Of a DNA stretch of 64,000 bases, positions 16,658 through 24,661 are shown in pieces (the first letter of the stretch is position 1; the number at the start of each line of letters is the position of its first letter). The stretch lies in the NCBI GenBank assembly GCA_937877545.1, contig CALFJE010000063.1, positions 1 through 64,000 of the forward strand, read 5' to 3'. Both the position numbers and the translations under genes were made by a program. This DNA is from an uncultured Selenomonadales bacterium (GTDB lineage: Bacteria; Bacillota; Negativicutes; Selenomonadales; Selenomonadaceae). Under the pieces are notes generated by a model. It made no database searches. It had not been told where the DNA came from and was given only the letters and a program-made list of their open reading frames with translations.

Positions 16658-17902
16658 ATGATTCACGTTTGCCTCGCGTTACACGATAAGACGGGGCGTT
16701 ATTCCAAATTCGCGGGCACGACCATGCTTTCAATCTTTGCCAACACCAAATCCGACGTGACGATTCACCTCCTCTGCGACGACACCTTGACGCCCGACAA
16801 TCGCGACAAATTCATTCAAACAGCTAAGCGTCACCGTCAACGCGTGAAGTTTTATAACGTGGCGGAAATCTGCGCGGAGGCATTGGCAAGGTTGCGGAGC
16901 GGCTTATCCGAGACGTTCAAGGCTCAATACAGCGACGCGGCGATTTATCGTTTCCTTATCCCGCAAATCTTTCCTACGAACCTCGGCAAAATCATTTACC
17001 TCGACGCGGATATTATCGTCAATCTGGACATTGCGGAGCTGTGGCGCGTGGAGCTTGCCGATAAGCCGCTTGCCGCTCTGCCCGTCTTCATGCAGAATGC
17101 CGACGCTCAAACGGGGCTTGCTCGCGCAAAAAAAATGTTCGCCCTTTGCCGAGACGGTATCGTTGCGGCGAACGATTATTTTAATTCGGGCGTCCTGCTC
17201 ATGAACTTGAACGCTTTCCGCGCAGAGGCTGAACTTACAGCCGACGCGATTAAGTTTATCGCCGCGCACCCCGAATATAAATTTTTCGACCAGGACGTTT
17301 TGAATTACTGTTTTGCGTCGCGGGCGATTAAGTTGCCCGTCAAGTTCAATCGCGGCGTGCGCTACGAGCGATTGGAGGGTGACGGCAAACCTGCGCGGAA
17401 AATTTATCATTACGTCGGGCAAAATCCGGCGTGGAGCTTCGGGCTTGATATGCGCGACGCGTTCAATCGGCTGTGGATGGAATATTTTATGCGGACGCCG
17501 TGGTTCGACGTTGAATCAATGGGGCGGCTCTATGAGGGCGTCGAACGGCTTCACGTCGGGCTAAAAAGCGCAATGGCGAACATCTCGGCGATAGTGAGCG
17601 GCAAGACGCGGGCATTCTTTACATTGCCGGAAAACGCGGCGGCGACGCGGGAACTTTTTTCCGTCAAGGCGGACGAGGAGCTAATCCCGGCTGAATCGGA
17701 GGCGTCACTTCAAAAACTGCTTGACGCCATGAACGTTTCACGCGGCAGGAAAGTATTCTTTATCGTGGTGCAGAACTTTCCGCTAAAAATATTAACGGAG
17801 GCGGGCTTTGTCCAAAATCGCGACTTCCTCGACGGCTTTGAATTCCTGTCGGAGGCGCAAGGCGTCCCGCTCAATTCGCACCAAATCCTAAAGGCAATGT
17901 AA
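16658..17902 (+). CDS. family 8 glycosyltransferase, array copy 1
   Basis: A 414-residue GT8 enzyme (LPS glycosyltransferase type) that retains anomeric configuration and uses a UDP-sugar. Seen are the N-terminal IHVCLALHDKTGRYSKFAG, the DxD metal site in IIYLDADIIVNLDIAELW, NSGVLLMNL, FFDQDVLNYCF and a C-terminal HYVGQNPAW in place of the usual HYxGxxKPW. A C-terminal region of about 90 residues (ENAAATRELFSVK to the end) is specific to this array. The ATG at 16658 follows AAGGAG and sits 11 bases after the FtsA-domain gene. From 16691 the DNA matches copy 2 with no difference that I could see. Probably adds sugars to a surface polymer. Confidence 0.95.
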   Translation: MIHVCLALHDKTGRYSKFAGTTMLSIFANTKSDVTIHLLCDDTLTPDNRDKFIQTAKRHRQRVKFYNVAEICAEALARLRSGLSETFKAQYSDAAIYRFLIPQIFPTNLGKIIYLDADIIVNLDIAELWRVELADKPLAALPVFMQNADAQTGLARAKKMFALCRDGIVAANDYFNSGVLLMNLNAFRAEAELTADAIKFIAAHPEYKFFDQDVLNYCFASRAIKLPVKFNRGVRYERLEGDGKPARKIYHYVGQNPAWSFGLDMRDAFNRLWMEYFMRTPWFDVESMGRLYEGVERLHVGLKSAMANISAIVSGKTRAFFTLPENAAATRELFSVKADEELIPAESEASLQKLLDAMNVSRGRKVFFIVVQNFPLKILTEAGFVQNRDFLDGFEFLSEAQGVPLNSHQILKAM

Positions 17903-17921
17903 GGGGTGGTTGGATGATTCA
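16691..17921 (+). repeat. 1,231-bp identical block, copy 1 (GT8 gene body and spacer)
   Basis: Reading at a fixed offset of 1,256 bases, 16691-17921 matches 17947-19177 with no mismatch found. The block runs from codon 12 through the stop, the spacer and the first codons of the next gene. The first 11 codons outside the block differ. Confidence 0.9.
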
Positions 17922-19158
17922 CGTTTGCTTAGCTCTGCACGACGCGACGGGGCGTTATTCCAAATTCGCGGGCACGACCATGCTTTCAATCTTTGCCAAC
18001 ACCAAATCCGACGTGACGATTCACCTCCTCTGCGACGACACCTTGACGCCCGACAATCGCGACAAATTCATTCAAACAGCTAAGCGTCACCGTCAACGCG
18101 TGAAGTTTTATAACGTGGCGGAAATCTGCGCGGAGGCATTGGCAAGGTTGCGGAGCGGCTTATCCGAGACGTTCAAGGCTCAATACAGCGACGCGGCGAT
18201 TTATCGTTTCCTTATCCCGCAAATCTTTCCTACGAACCTCGGCAAAATCATTTACCTCGACGCGGATATTATCGTCAATCTGGACATTGCGGAGCTGTGG
18301 CGCGTGGAGCTTGCCGATAAGCCGCTTGCCGCTCTGCCCGTCTTCATGCAGAATGCCGACGCTCAAACGGGGCTTGCTCGCGCAAAAAAAATGTTCGCCC
18401 TTTGCCGAGACGGTATCGTTGCGGCGAACGATTATTTTAATTCGGGCGTCCTGCTCATGAACTTGAACGCTTTCCGCGCAGAGGCTGAACTTACAGCCGA
18501 CGCGATTAAGTTTATCGCCGCGCACCCCGAATATAAATTTTTCGACCAGGACGTTTTGAATTACTGTTTTGCGTCGCGGGCGATTAAGTTGCCCGTCAAG
18601 TTCAATCGCGGCGTGCGCTACGAGCGATTGGAGGGTGACGGCAAACCTGCGCGGAAAATTTATCATTACGTCGGGCAAAATCCGGCGTGGAGCTTCGGGC
18701 TTGATATGCGCGACGCGTTCAATCGGCTGTGGATGGAATATTTTATGCGGACGCCGTGGTTCGACGTTGAATCAATGGGGCGGCTCTATGAGGGCGTCGA
18801 ACGGCTTCACGTCGGGCTAAAAAGCGCAATGGCGAACATCTCGGCGATAGTGAGCGGCAAGACGCGGGCATTCTTTACATTGCCGGAAAACGCGGCGGCG
18901 ACGCGGGAACTTTTTTCCGTCAAGGCGGACGAGGAGCTAATCCCGGCTGAATCGGAGGCGTCACTTCAAAAACTGCTTGACGCCATGAACGTTTCACGCG
19001 GCAGGAAAGTATTCTTTATCGTGGTGCAGAACTTTCCGCTAAAAATATTAACGGAGGCGGGCTTTGTCCAAAATCGCGACTTCCTCGACGGCTTTGAATT
19101 CCTGTCGGAGGCGCAAGGCGTCCCGCTCAATTCGCACCAAATCCTAAAGGCAATGTAA
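17914..19158 (+). CDS. family 8 glycosyltransferase, array copy 2
   Basis: A 414-residue GT8 enzyme identical to copy 1 except residue 11 (Ala for Lys); the first 33 bases of the two genes differ at many silent sites while the rest is the same. That pattern fits gene conversion of an older paralogue, or duplication with a different 5' end, rather than a simple tandem copy. Catalytic features are as in copy 1 (YLDADIIVN, NSGVLLMNL). The start ATG at 17914 follows AAGGGGTGG after an 11-base gap. Both copies would be co-expressed, so the benefit may be dosage or raw material for variation. Confidence 0.95.
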   Translation: MIHVCLALHDATGRYSKFAGTTMLSIFANTKSDVTIHLLCDDTLTPDNRDKFIQTAKRHRQRVKFYNVAEICAEALARLRSGLSETFKAQYSDAAIYRFLIPQIFPTNLGKIIYLDADIIVNLDIAELWRVELADKPLAALPVFMQNADAQTGLARAKKMFALCRDGIVAANDYFNSGVLLMNLNAFRAEAELTADAIKFIAAHPEYKFFDQDVLNYCFASRAIKLPVKFNRGVRYERLEGDGKPARKIYHYVGQNPAWSFGLDMRDAFNRLWMEYFMRTPWFDVESMGRLYEGVERLHVGLKSAMANISAIVSGKTRAFFTLPENAAATRELFSVKADEELIPAESEASLQKLLDAMNVSRGRKVFFIVVQNFPLKILTEAGFVQNRDFLDGFEFLSEAQGVPLNSHQILKAM

Positions 19159-19177
19159 GGGGTGGTTGGATGATTCA
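17947..19177 (+). repeat. 1,231-bp identical block, copy 2
   Basis: Partner of 16691-17921. Homologous recombination between the copies would delete or add one gene, so the locus should be unstable in length and hard to assemble from short reads. Confidence 0.9.
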
Positions 19178-20372
19178 TGTTTGTTTTGCGCTCTACGACA
19201 AGACGGGGCGTTATTCAAAGTTCACGGGGACAACCATGCTCTCCATTTTTGAAAACACCAAATCGGACGTCACGATTCATATCCTTTGCGATAACACGCT
19301 CTCGGTCGAAAATCGCAACCGACTGATTCACGTGGCGGAAAAATATAATCAGCGCGTAGAATTTTACAACGTGGAGGAGCTTTGCGCGGATAAACTTGCC
19401 GAGATTATCGCGTCGGTGCCCGCCATAAAGACAGCTAGGGTCAGCGTCGCGACCATGTATCGGTTCCTTATCCCGAAAATTTTTCCCGACCTCGACAAAA
19501 TTATTTACCTCGATTCGGATATTATCGTCAACATGGACATTGCGGAGTTGTGGCGGGTTGAACTCGGCGATAAACCTTTGGCGGCAGTCGTGGAGAGCGA
19601 TAACGGCGTCGGCTCCGAAACGTGGTTCAATCTTTGTCGCGACGGCATTGTCAAGGCTGAGGATTATTTTAATGCGGGTGTCCTGCTTATGAATTTGGAG
19701 GCTTTCCGCGCCGAGGACGCCTTGATTCGCGATGGTTTAAAGTTTATCTCCGAGGATTCGCGGCGGGCTAAATACTTCGACCAAGACGCCTTGAATTGGT
19801 GCTTTTCGACGCGCTTTGTAAAGTTGCCGAGGAAATTCAATCGCTTCACGCGTTGGGCGCAGGGCGAGCCGATTGGCGCGAGGATTTATCACTACACGGT
19901 TAATTACTTGCAACCCGACATGCGCGACGCGTTCAATCGGCTGTGGCTGGATTACTTTGCGCGGACGCCGTGGTTCGAGTCGGATTCTGTCGGGCGGCTC
20001 TGCAACAGTATCGGGCAAATTTACGGCGACATGCGCGGAGCGATGATACGGCTGACGGCGATGATTAGCGGCAAGACGCGAGTATTCGTCGTGCGCAAGG
20101 GCGACGCGGCGGCTATAAAAAAAATCTTCGCCGTTCGCGACGACGAGGACGTAATTATCTCCGACAAATACACGCCGCTCCAAGAGGTCTTTGAAACGCT
20201 GAACTCTTCGGGCGGCAAAAAGATTCTGTTCGTATGCGTGCCCGACTTCCCGTTTGTCAACTTCGAGAAATTGGGCTTCGTGCGCGGCAAAGATTTTATT
20301 AACTGCGTCGAACTTTTACCGGAAATTATCGGCGTGCCGCGCAGTTTCCATTGGGTTATCAAGGATATGTAA
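19170..20372 (+). CDS. family 8 glycosyltransferase, array copy 3 (divergent)
   Basis: A 400-residue GT8 paralogue of copies 1 and 2. It keeps VCFALYDKTGRYSKFTG, the metal site YLDSDIIVNMDIAELW, NAGVLLMNL and YFDQDALNWCF, while the acceptor-side region and the C-terminus (FPFVNFEKLGFVRGKDF) differ, so the acceptor or donor may differ. The HYxGxxKPW position reads HYTVNYLQPD, so the phosphate-binding motif is degenerate. ATG at 19170 after the same AAGGGGTGG site used by copy 2, 11 bases behind it. Its C-terminal DNA is close to the 3' part of the broken copy 4, suggesting exchange between them. Confidence 0.93.
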   Translation: MIHVCFALYDKTGRYSKFTGTTMLSIFENTKSDVTIHILCDNTLSVENRNRLIHVAEKYNQRVEFYNVEELCADKLAEIIASVPAIKTARVSVATMYRFLIPKIFPDLDKIIYLDSDIIVNMDIAELWRVELGDKPLAAVVESDNGVGSETWFNLCRDGIVKAEDYFNAGVLLMNLEAFRAEDALIRDGLKFISEDSRRAKYFDQDALNWCFSTRFVKLPRKFNRFTRWAQGEPIGARIYHYTVNYLQPDMRDAFNRLWLDYFARTPWFESDSVGRLCNSIGQIYGDMRGAMIRLTAMISGKTRVFVVRKGDAAAIKKIFAVRDDEDVIISDKYTPLQEVFETLNSSGGKKILFVCVPDFPFVNFEKLGFVRGKDFINCVELLPEIIGVPRSFHWVIKDM

Positions 20373-20383
20373 GGAGTGATTTA

Positions 20384-21540
20384 ATGATTCACGTTTGCTT
20401 TGGCTTGCACGACGCGACGGGGCATTATTCCAAATTCATGGGGACGACTATGTTGTCGCTTTTTGAAAATTGTAACACCACCCCTCCCGTCAACCACGGT
20501 GCACATTCTGCATGACAATACGTTGACGCCCGATAACCGCGAAAAGTTCATCTACCTGGCGGGGCGTTACGGTCAGCTTGTCAAATTTTATAACGTTGAG
20601 GAGCTTTGCGGGGATAAGGTCAAAGAGTTGCTTGATTTCATGTCAAACATACCCAATCTCCCGCAAAGTACCGCCACATGTTATCGATTTTTAATCCCGC
20701 AAATTTTTTACGACCTCAAAAAAATTGTTTACCTCGACTCGGACATCATCATCAATTTAGACATTGCGGAGTTGTGGCAAATTAAGCTCGGTAACAGACC
20801 GCTGGCGGTCGTCCCCGAAATGCAAAGTTACGTCCCGACCAATCCGCTACATTATCTTTGCCGCGAGGGTTTCGTTAAGGCAGAGGATTTCTTTAATGCC
20901 GGCATACTTGTTATGAATTTGGAAAGGCTCCGTCGCGAGGAAAAAATTTTGACGGAGGGCTTGCAATTCAATAAAGCGCACCCCGAATGCGACGGCAATG
21001 ACCAATCGATTTTGAATTATTGTTTCGCGACGCAGACCGTAAAGCTACCGCAGAAATTCAATGTGCTGGTCGAGTATGCTCGTATGAATAACGACTTCGC
21101 GACGGCGGACAGAATTTGCCACTACATCACGTCTTCGCACGGCAGAGGCTACGGCTTGGACGCCGCCGACGCTTACAATCGGCTGTGGCTGAGTTATTTC
21201 GTCAAGACGCCGTGGTTCGACGCGGAGACAATCGGGCGGCTCTACGCGGGTGTTCGTTGTGCGCAAGAGTGATGCGCCGGCTATAAAAAAAATCTTCGCC
21301 GTTCGTGAGGACGAGGAAGTAATTATCTCCGATAAATACTTACCGTTGCAAGAGGTCTTCGAGACGCTGAACTCTTCGGGCGGCAAAAAGATTCTGTTCG
21401 TATGCGTGCCCGCCTTCCCGTTCGTGAACTTTGAGAAATTGGGCTTCGTCCTCGGCAAAGACTTCGTGAACGGGCTGGAATTCCTGTCGGAGGCGCAAGG
21501 CGTGCCGTTCAACTCCTACCCGCTGGTTCAGGCAATGTGA
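20384..21540 (+). pseudogene. broken family 8 glycosyltransferase, array copy 4
   Basis: The ATG at 20384 (AAGGAG upstream) opens a GT8 N-terminus (MIHVCFGLHDATGHYSKF) that hits a stop near 20514 after a frameshift around 20490-20505 in a C-rich stretch. The frame then continues as TVHILHDNTLTPDNR through the metal site YLDSDIIINLD to TPWFDAETIGRLYAGV and stops at 21272. A further shift with loss of about 25 codons joins it to FVVRKSDAPAIKKIF and a C-terminal part ending at 21540. The 3' part is a mosaic: copy 3-like (LNSSGGKKILFVCVPAF), then copy 1/2-like (LEFLSEAQGV). It is non-functional unless both shifts are sequence errors. The 3' end overlaps the convergent decarboxylase gene by 32 bases. 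Confidence 0.85.
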
Positions 21541-22942
21541 CCTTAAGCGTCGCCAAAGACGGGTCGCTCGCCCCGATAACTCGCCCGCCCGCTTGCCGAA
21601 TCAGCTCGACGACCTGCGCGGAAACTCGCTCGCCCGGCATGAGCAGCGGTATCCCCGGCGGATAAAACGTCACCTCCTCCGCGCAGATTCGCCCGACGGA
21701 TTTTCTTAACGGGACGACTTCAACGGGCAAATAGAAAGTTTCACGCGGGCTTAGTGCTGCCAATGAAATTTCCTCGGTCGTAAGCGGCGGCATTAGCTCT
21801 ATCGGCGGACGGCTCGGCAAACGGCTCAGCGCGTCGAGGAGTGTCGCTATCGTGGCGTCCGAATCGGCGTAGGTTATCAGGAACAACAGATTTGCCGCGT
21901 CCGAAAGCTCGCATTGAACTTTTAATTTATAACGCAAAATTTCCTCAGCCTCCCGCCCCGTCAAGCCCAAACCGCTAACGTTCACGGTTACCTTGGTCGG
22001 GTCGAGGGCAAAATTTTTCACGGCGTCGAAGGACTTCAACCCGTGAATTTTTTTTATGCCTGCGCGGAGCCTCTGTGATAACTCAACCGCCGCTTGAATC
22101 AATGTGTGCCCGTCGGTTTCCATTTGCAAGCGTGCCGCGTCCAACGACGCCAGCAGTAATTGATTCGGGCTGGTCGTCTGCAAAAGGCTTGCCGCCCGCT
22201 TGATTCGTTCAACTTCAACTAAGCCCCGCCGAATCATCAACATTGAGGTTTGCGTCAACGAACCTAAGATTTTGTGCGTTGATTGAGCCGCGAGGTCTGC
22301 GCCCGAATCCATAGCCGACGGCGGCAACTCCGCGCAGAATCGCAAGTGCGCCCCGTGAGCCTCGTCGACAAGCAGAATCATGCCCGCCGCGTGTACTAGT
22401 TTTGCTATCGCAGGTAAATTCGCCGCCACGCCGTAATAATTCGGCGAAACCAACAAAACGGCTTTGGCTTGCGGGAATAGTTTTATTGCCCGCTCAATCG
22501 TCGAAGTGCTTACGTTCAGCGGCAAGTTAAGTTCTGCGTCGAACTCCACCGGTAAGAAAATCGGCGTCGCGCCCGACAGAATCAGCCCCGCGATAACCGA
22601 CCTGTGCGCGTTGCGCGGTATCATGACCAAATCGCCCGCGCCGAGCGTCCCGAATATCATTGCCTGTACCGCCGAGGTCGTCCCGTTCACCATGAATAAG
22701 CACTCGTCCGCGTGCCACAGTCGCGCCGCCAAATTTTGCGCCTCCATTATGCAGGCGTGCGGCTCGTGAAGGTCGTCCAATTCCTCCATAAGCGATACCT
22801 CTCGCCGAAGTCCCTCTGCCGTCAAAAGTTCGCGCAACAGTTCATGTGCGCCGCGCCCCTGCTTATGCCCCGGCGTATGGAAAGGCGTCACCGCGTCAGC
22901 CGAATATCGCCGCATTGCCTCAATTATCGGTGCCAAAATCAT
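21509..22942 (-). CDS. Orn/Lys/Arg decarboxylase family PLP enzyme
   Basis: A 477-residue fold-type I PLP enzyme of the ornithine/lysine/arginine decarboxylase group, the short Firmicute form without the N-terminal wing domain. Seen are PFHTPGHKQGRG near the N-terminus, NGTTSAVQAMIFG, the Asp-Glu-Ala-His of LLVDEAHGAHL and the Schiff-base lysine in AAQSTHKILGSLTQTSML. It would make cadaverine, putrescine or agmatine; the substrate cannot be told from sequence. Cadaverine is covalently linked to peptidoglycan in Selenomonas and relatives, so an envelope role is plausible. ATG at 22942 has only a weak nearby ribosome site. It lies downstream of the 3D-domain gene and its lysine-riboswitch-like leader. 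Confidence 0.9.
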   Translation of the reverse strand: MILAPIIEAMRRYSADAVTPFHTPGHKQGRGAHELLRELLTAEGLRREVSLMEELDDLHEPHACIMEAQNLAARLWHADECLFMVNGTTSAVQAMIFGTLGAGDLVMIPRNAHRSVIAGLILSGATPIFLPVEFDAELNLPLNVSTSTIERAIKLFPQAKAVLLVSPNYYGVAANLPAIAKLVHAAGMILLVDEAHGAHLRFCAELPPSAMDSGADLAAQSTHKILGSLTQTSMLMIRRGLVEVERIKRAASLLQTTSPNQLLLASLDAARLQMETDGHTLIQAAVELSQRLRAGIKKIHGLKSFDAVKNFALDPTKVTVNVSGLGLTGREAEEILRYKLKVQCELSDAANLLFLITYADSDATIATLLDALSRLPSRPPIELMPPLTTEEISLAALSPRETFYLPVEVVPLRKSVGRICAEEVTFYPPGIPLLMPGERVSAQVVELIRQAGGRVIGASDPSLATLKVTLPEPAGRS

Positions 22943-22979
22943 TCCCCATTCCTAAATTCACATTCCAAATTGCGCAAGC

Positions 22980-23012
22980 AAAAACTCCCCCGCCGTTAAG
23001 CAGAGGAGTAGT
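22980..23012 (-). terminator. terminator after the 3D-domain gene
   Basis: On the minus strand ACTCCTC pairs with GGGGAGT (one G-T pair) and is followed by five T. It separates the 3D-domain gene from the decarboxylase, so expression of the latter needs read-through or its own promoter. Confidence 0.6.
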
Positions 23013-23021
23013 TTGCGTTGT

Positions 23022-23657
23022 TTATTTCAAGACGTAAACGGTGACGTAGCGTCTGCCGAAGTCCATGGCTTCCGAATAACTTTCCATGCACAAATCGATT
23101 CGATTGCCGTAAATCGCGCCGCCGGTATCCGCCGCCAGAGCCTCGCCGTAGCCGGGGATATAAACTCTGGAGCCGAGCGGGATAACATACGGGTCAACCG
23201 CCACAATCCCGTAAGTCGCGGGAATTCCCAACGCCGTTATGCCTGAGCCGCCGCCGTCTGCCGGGAGGTACGCCGTAGCCTCCATGTCTATCGCGTAAGC
23301 ATAGGGTGAATAATCCTGCGAATAGTCCCGCGAATACTCCGCGATTTCTTCGACCGGCTCCTCAATCGGAGGCGGTACGTCGAACGGGTCATTGGGATCC
23401 AAAGCTTTTTCCACGACCTCGGACAGGGCGCGTGTCATTTCGTCTTCCGCGTCGACCGTCAATCTGCCGTTTTCGCCAACTGCAATTGCTGTCGGTTCTG
23501 TTGAGCTTGTCTCTTCTATCGCTATCGGCTCCTCGACGATTTCCTCTTCCTGAGCACTGAAGCCCGTATTTATCGCCGTAAAGCCCGCCAGCATGAGACA
23601 GAGCACGCATTTTCTTTCAATCTTCTCAAGTGTTTCAAATATTCTACGCTTCATCAT
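23022..23657 (-). CDS. 3D-domain cell-wall protein
   Basis: About 210 residues. A signal-anchor (CVLCLMLAGFTAINTGFSAQ) is followed by an acidic linker rich in Glu and Pro, then a C-terminal 3D domain (about 125 to end) with the three aspartates of the family in VDPYVIPLGSRVYIPG, ALAADTGGAIYGNRIDL and MDFGRR. This fold is shared with lytic transglycosylases (MltA) and resuscitation/stationary-phase wall enzymes, so it probably cuts or binds peptidoglycan outside the membrane. I place the start at one of the paired ATGs at 23657/23654 after GGCGGCGGA; a longer frame to 23759 would translate the structured leader and looks unnatural. Confidence 0.88.
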   Translation of the reverse strand: MMKRRIFETLEKIERKCVLCLMLAGFTAINTGFSAQEEEIVEEPIAIEETSSTEPTAIAVGENGRLTVDAEDEMTRALSEVVEKALDPNDPFDVPPPIEEPVEEIAEYSRDYSQDYSPYAYAIDMEATAYLPADGGGSGITALGIPATYGIVAVDPYVIPLGSRVYIPGYGEALAADTGGAIYGNRIDLCMESYSEAMDFGRRYVTVYVLK

Positions 23658-23662
23658 TCCGC

Positions 23663-23797
23663 CGCCTACGCTGCATCCTGCAGCGTCCCAAGCAGGACGA
23701 CCGCCAATCAAGTCGCCTCTTTGCTTCGGAGCAGCCTTCCCCCTTTCAACTGTGACCAATGGTTAACTCTTATCGCCGCTTGTGCGGCAAGTCTATC
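23663..23797 (-). ncRNA. structured leader resembling the lysine riboswitch (candidate)
   Basis: The 5' leader of the 3D-domain gene is about 210 bases long and densely structured. Its 3' half has TTGAAAGGGGG, then CCGAAGCA pairing with TGCTTGGG around an inner GGCGAC/GTCGTC helix, then a perfect 6-bp hairpin CGCTGC-AGGAT-GCAGCG. This order (GAAAGGGG, CCGAAG, closing UGGG, P5 hairpin) is that of the lysine riboswitch. The 5' half has GATAGA and AAGAGT at the expected places, with a 7-bp UUGCCGC/GCGGCGA hairpin, but the usual AGAGGNGC box is not intact and P3 is short. It may be a variant, a degenerate copy, or another class. Confidence 0.45.
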
Positions 23798-23862
23798 GTG
23801 AATCTGATTTTCATCTGTATTATCGCATAGCCGTATGAATCAATCGTGAAAACAACTAAACC

Positions 23863-23893
23863 AAAAACCGCCGCAGAATATACTCCGCGACGG
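23863..23893 (-). terminator. terminator of the long vanX-type/queA operon
   Basis: The arms 23885-23893 and 23868-23876 form a 9-bp stem (two wobble pairs) with an 8-base loop, followed by five T on the minus strand. It lies about 60 bases after the dipeptidase stop. Confidence 0.7.
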
Positions 23894-23905
23894 TTGATTT
23901 GTCAA
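23877..23905 (-). promoter_or_regulatory. promoter of the 3D-domain gene
   Basis: On the minus strand TTGACA (23900-23905) and TATATT (23877-23882) with a 17-base spacer. The -10 lies in the loop of the terminator of the upstream gene. Transcription would start near 23870, leaving about 210 bases of leader. Confidence 0.75.
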
Positions 23906-23953
23906 GTTTATGAGCAAAATTCATTATTTGATATTGTTTGGTATTGTTTGCCC

Positions 23954-24661
23954 TTACTTTTGCAAGGCGGTAACGGGGAACGTGAAATAGGTATCGGGAT
24001 AAGGCTCGTCCTTTAGCGTGAAGTGCCACCACTCGGTTGCCAGCGGCTTGAAGCCGTGACGAATCATGGCGTCGCGAAGAATCATCCTGTTTTTGTACTG
24101 CGCCTTGGTGATTTTCTTATAATCGGGGTGCGACAGTTCGCCGAAGTAATCGAAAGTGCCGCCCATGTCTACTTCCTTGCCGGTCTTCATGTCAAACAGC
24201 GTCAAATCGACCGTGGAGCCGCGAGAGTGCCCGCTCTTCCTGTCGACGTAACCTTCGGGGATAATCCTGTCTTTGGCGATTTTGGGGTAGAAATATTTCT
24301 TCATGCTCGTATCGTTGTTTTCCGCCCAGCGCATGAAGTGATCAACGCCCATTTGCGGACGATACGCGTCGTAGACCTTAAGCCGATAGCCGCGAGCCAT
24401 AACGTCATCGGAAACCGCTTTAAGGGCAGTCGCCGCCTCAATCGTCATGAGGGCGCAGGGCTGATAGTAGCCGTCAATGCGTTCGCCGACGAAATTGTAC
24501 GTCGAATAGTAGCGAATCTCTTGGATGATGTCGGGGATAAATTCGCCCAACACGACAAAGCCCGTCGGGTCGTCGGGAGCGGTTGACCTCTGCGCGGAGG
24601 CGGGCGTCACGAACAACGCTATCGCCAGCAACGCGCCCATTAAAATTTTAGTGGACCTCAT
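23954..24661 (-). CDS. exported D-alanyl-D-alanine dipeptidase (VanX/DdpX type)
   Basis: A 235-residue zinc dipeptidase of the VanX family with a signal peptide (ILMGALLAIALFVTPASAQ). Zinc and catalytic motifs are complete: YDAYRPQ, SGHSRGSTVDLTL (SxHxxGxxxD) and EWWHF. It should hydrolyse D-Ala-D-Ala released during wall turnover; with no van ligase or regulator nearby, it is more likely a recycling or wall enzyme than a glycopeptide-resistance gene. ATG at 24661 after AAAGGAG, overlapping the cyclo-ligase end by 14 bases. It is the last gene of the 12-kb operon. Confidence 0.93.
   Translation of the reverse strand: MRSTKILMGALLAIALFVTPASAQRSTAPDDPTGFVVLGEFIPDIIQEIRYYSTYNFVGERIDGYYQPCALMTIEAATALKAVSDDVMARGYRLKVYDAYRPQMGVDHFMRWAENNDTSMKKYFYPKIAKDRIIPEGYVDRKSGHSRGSTVDLTLFDMKTGKEVDMGGTFDYFGELSHPDYKKITKAQYKNRMILRDAMIRHGFKPLATEWWHFTLKDEPYPDTYFTFPVTALQK

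Noticed and set aside
16658..19158. A composite transposon made of the two identical GT8 copies
   Set aside because: No transposase, terminal inverted repeats or target duplications. The identity is fully explained by recombination between genes.
23658..23759. An N-terminal extension of the 3D-domain protein to an earlier start
   Set aside because: The bases form paired RNA helices, the peptide would precede the signal sequence by 34 residues, and the ribosome site is at the later ATG pair.
23954..24661. Vancomycin resistance (vanX)
   Set aside because: No vanH, vanA-type ligase or vanRS genes are near. The exported dipeptidase fits wall turnover better.
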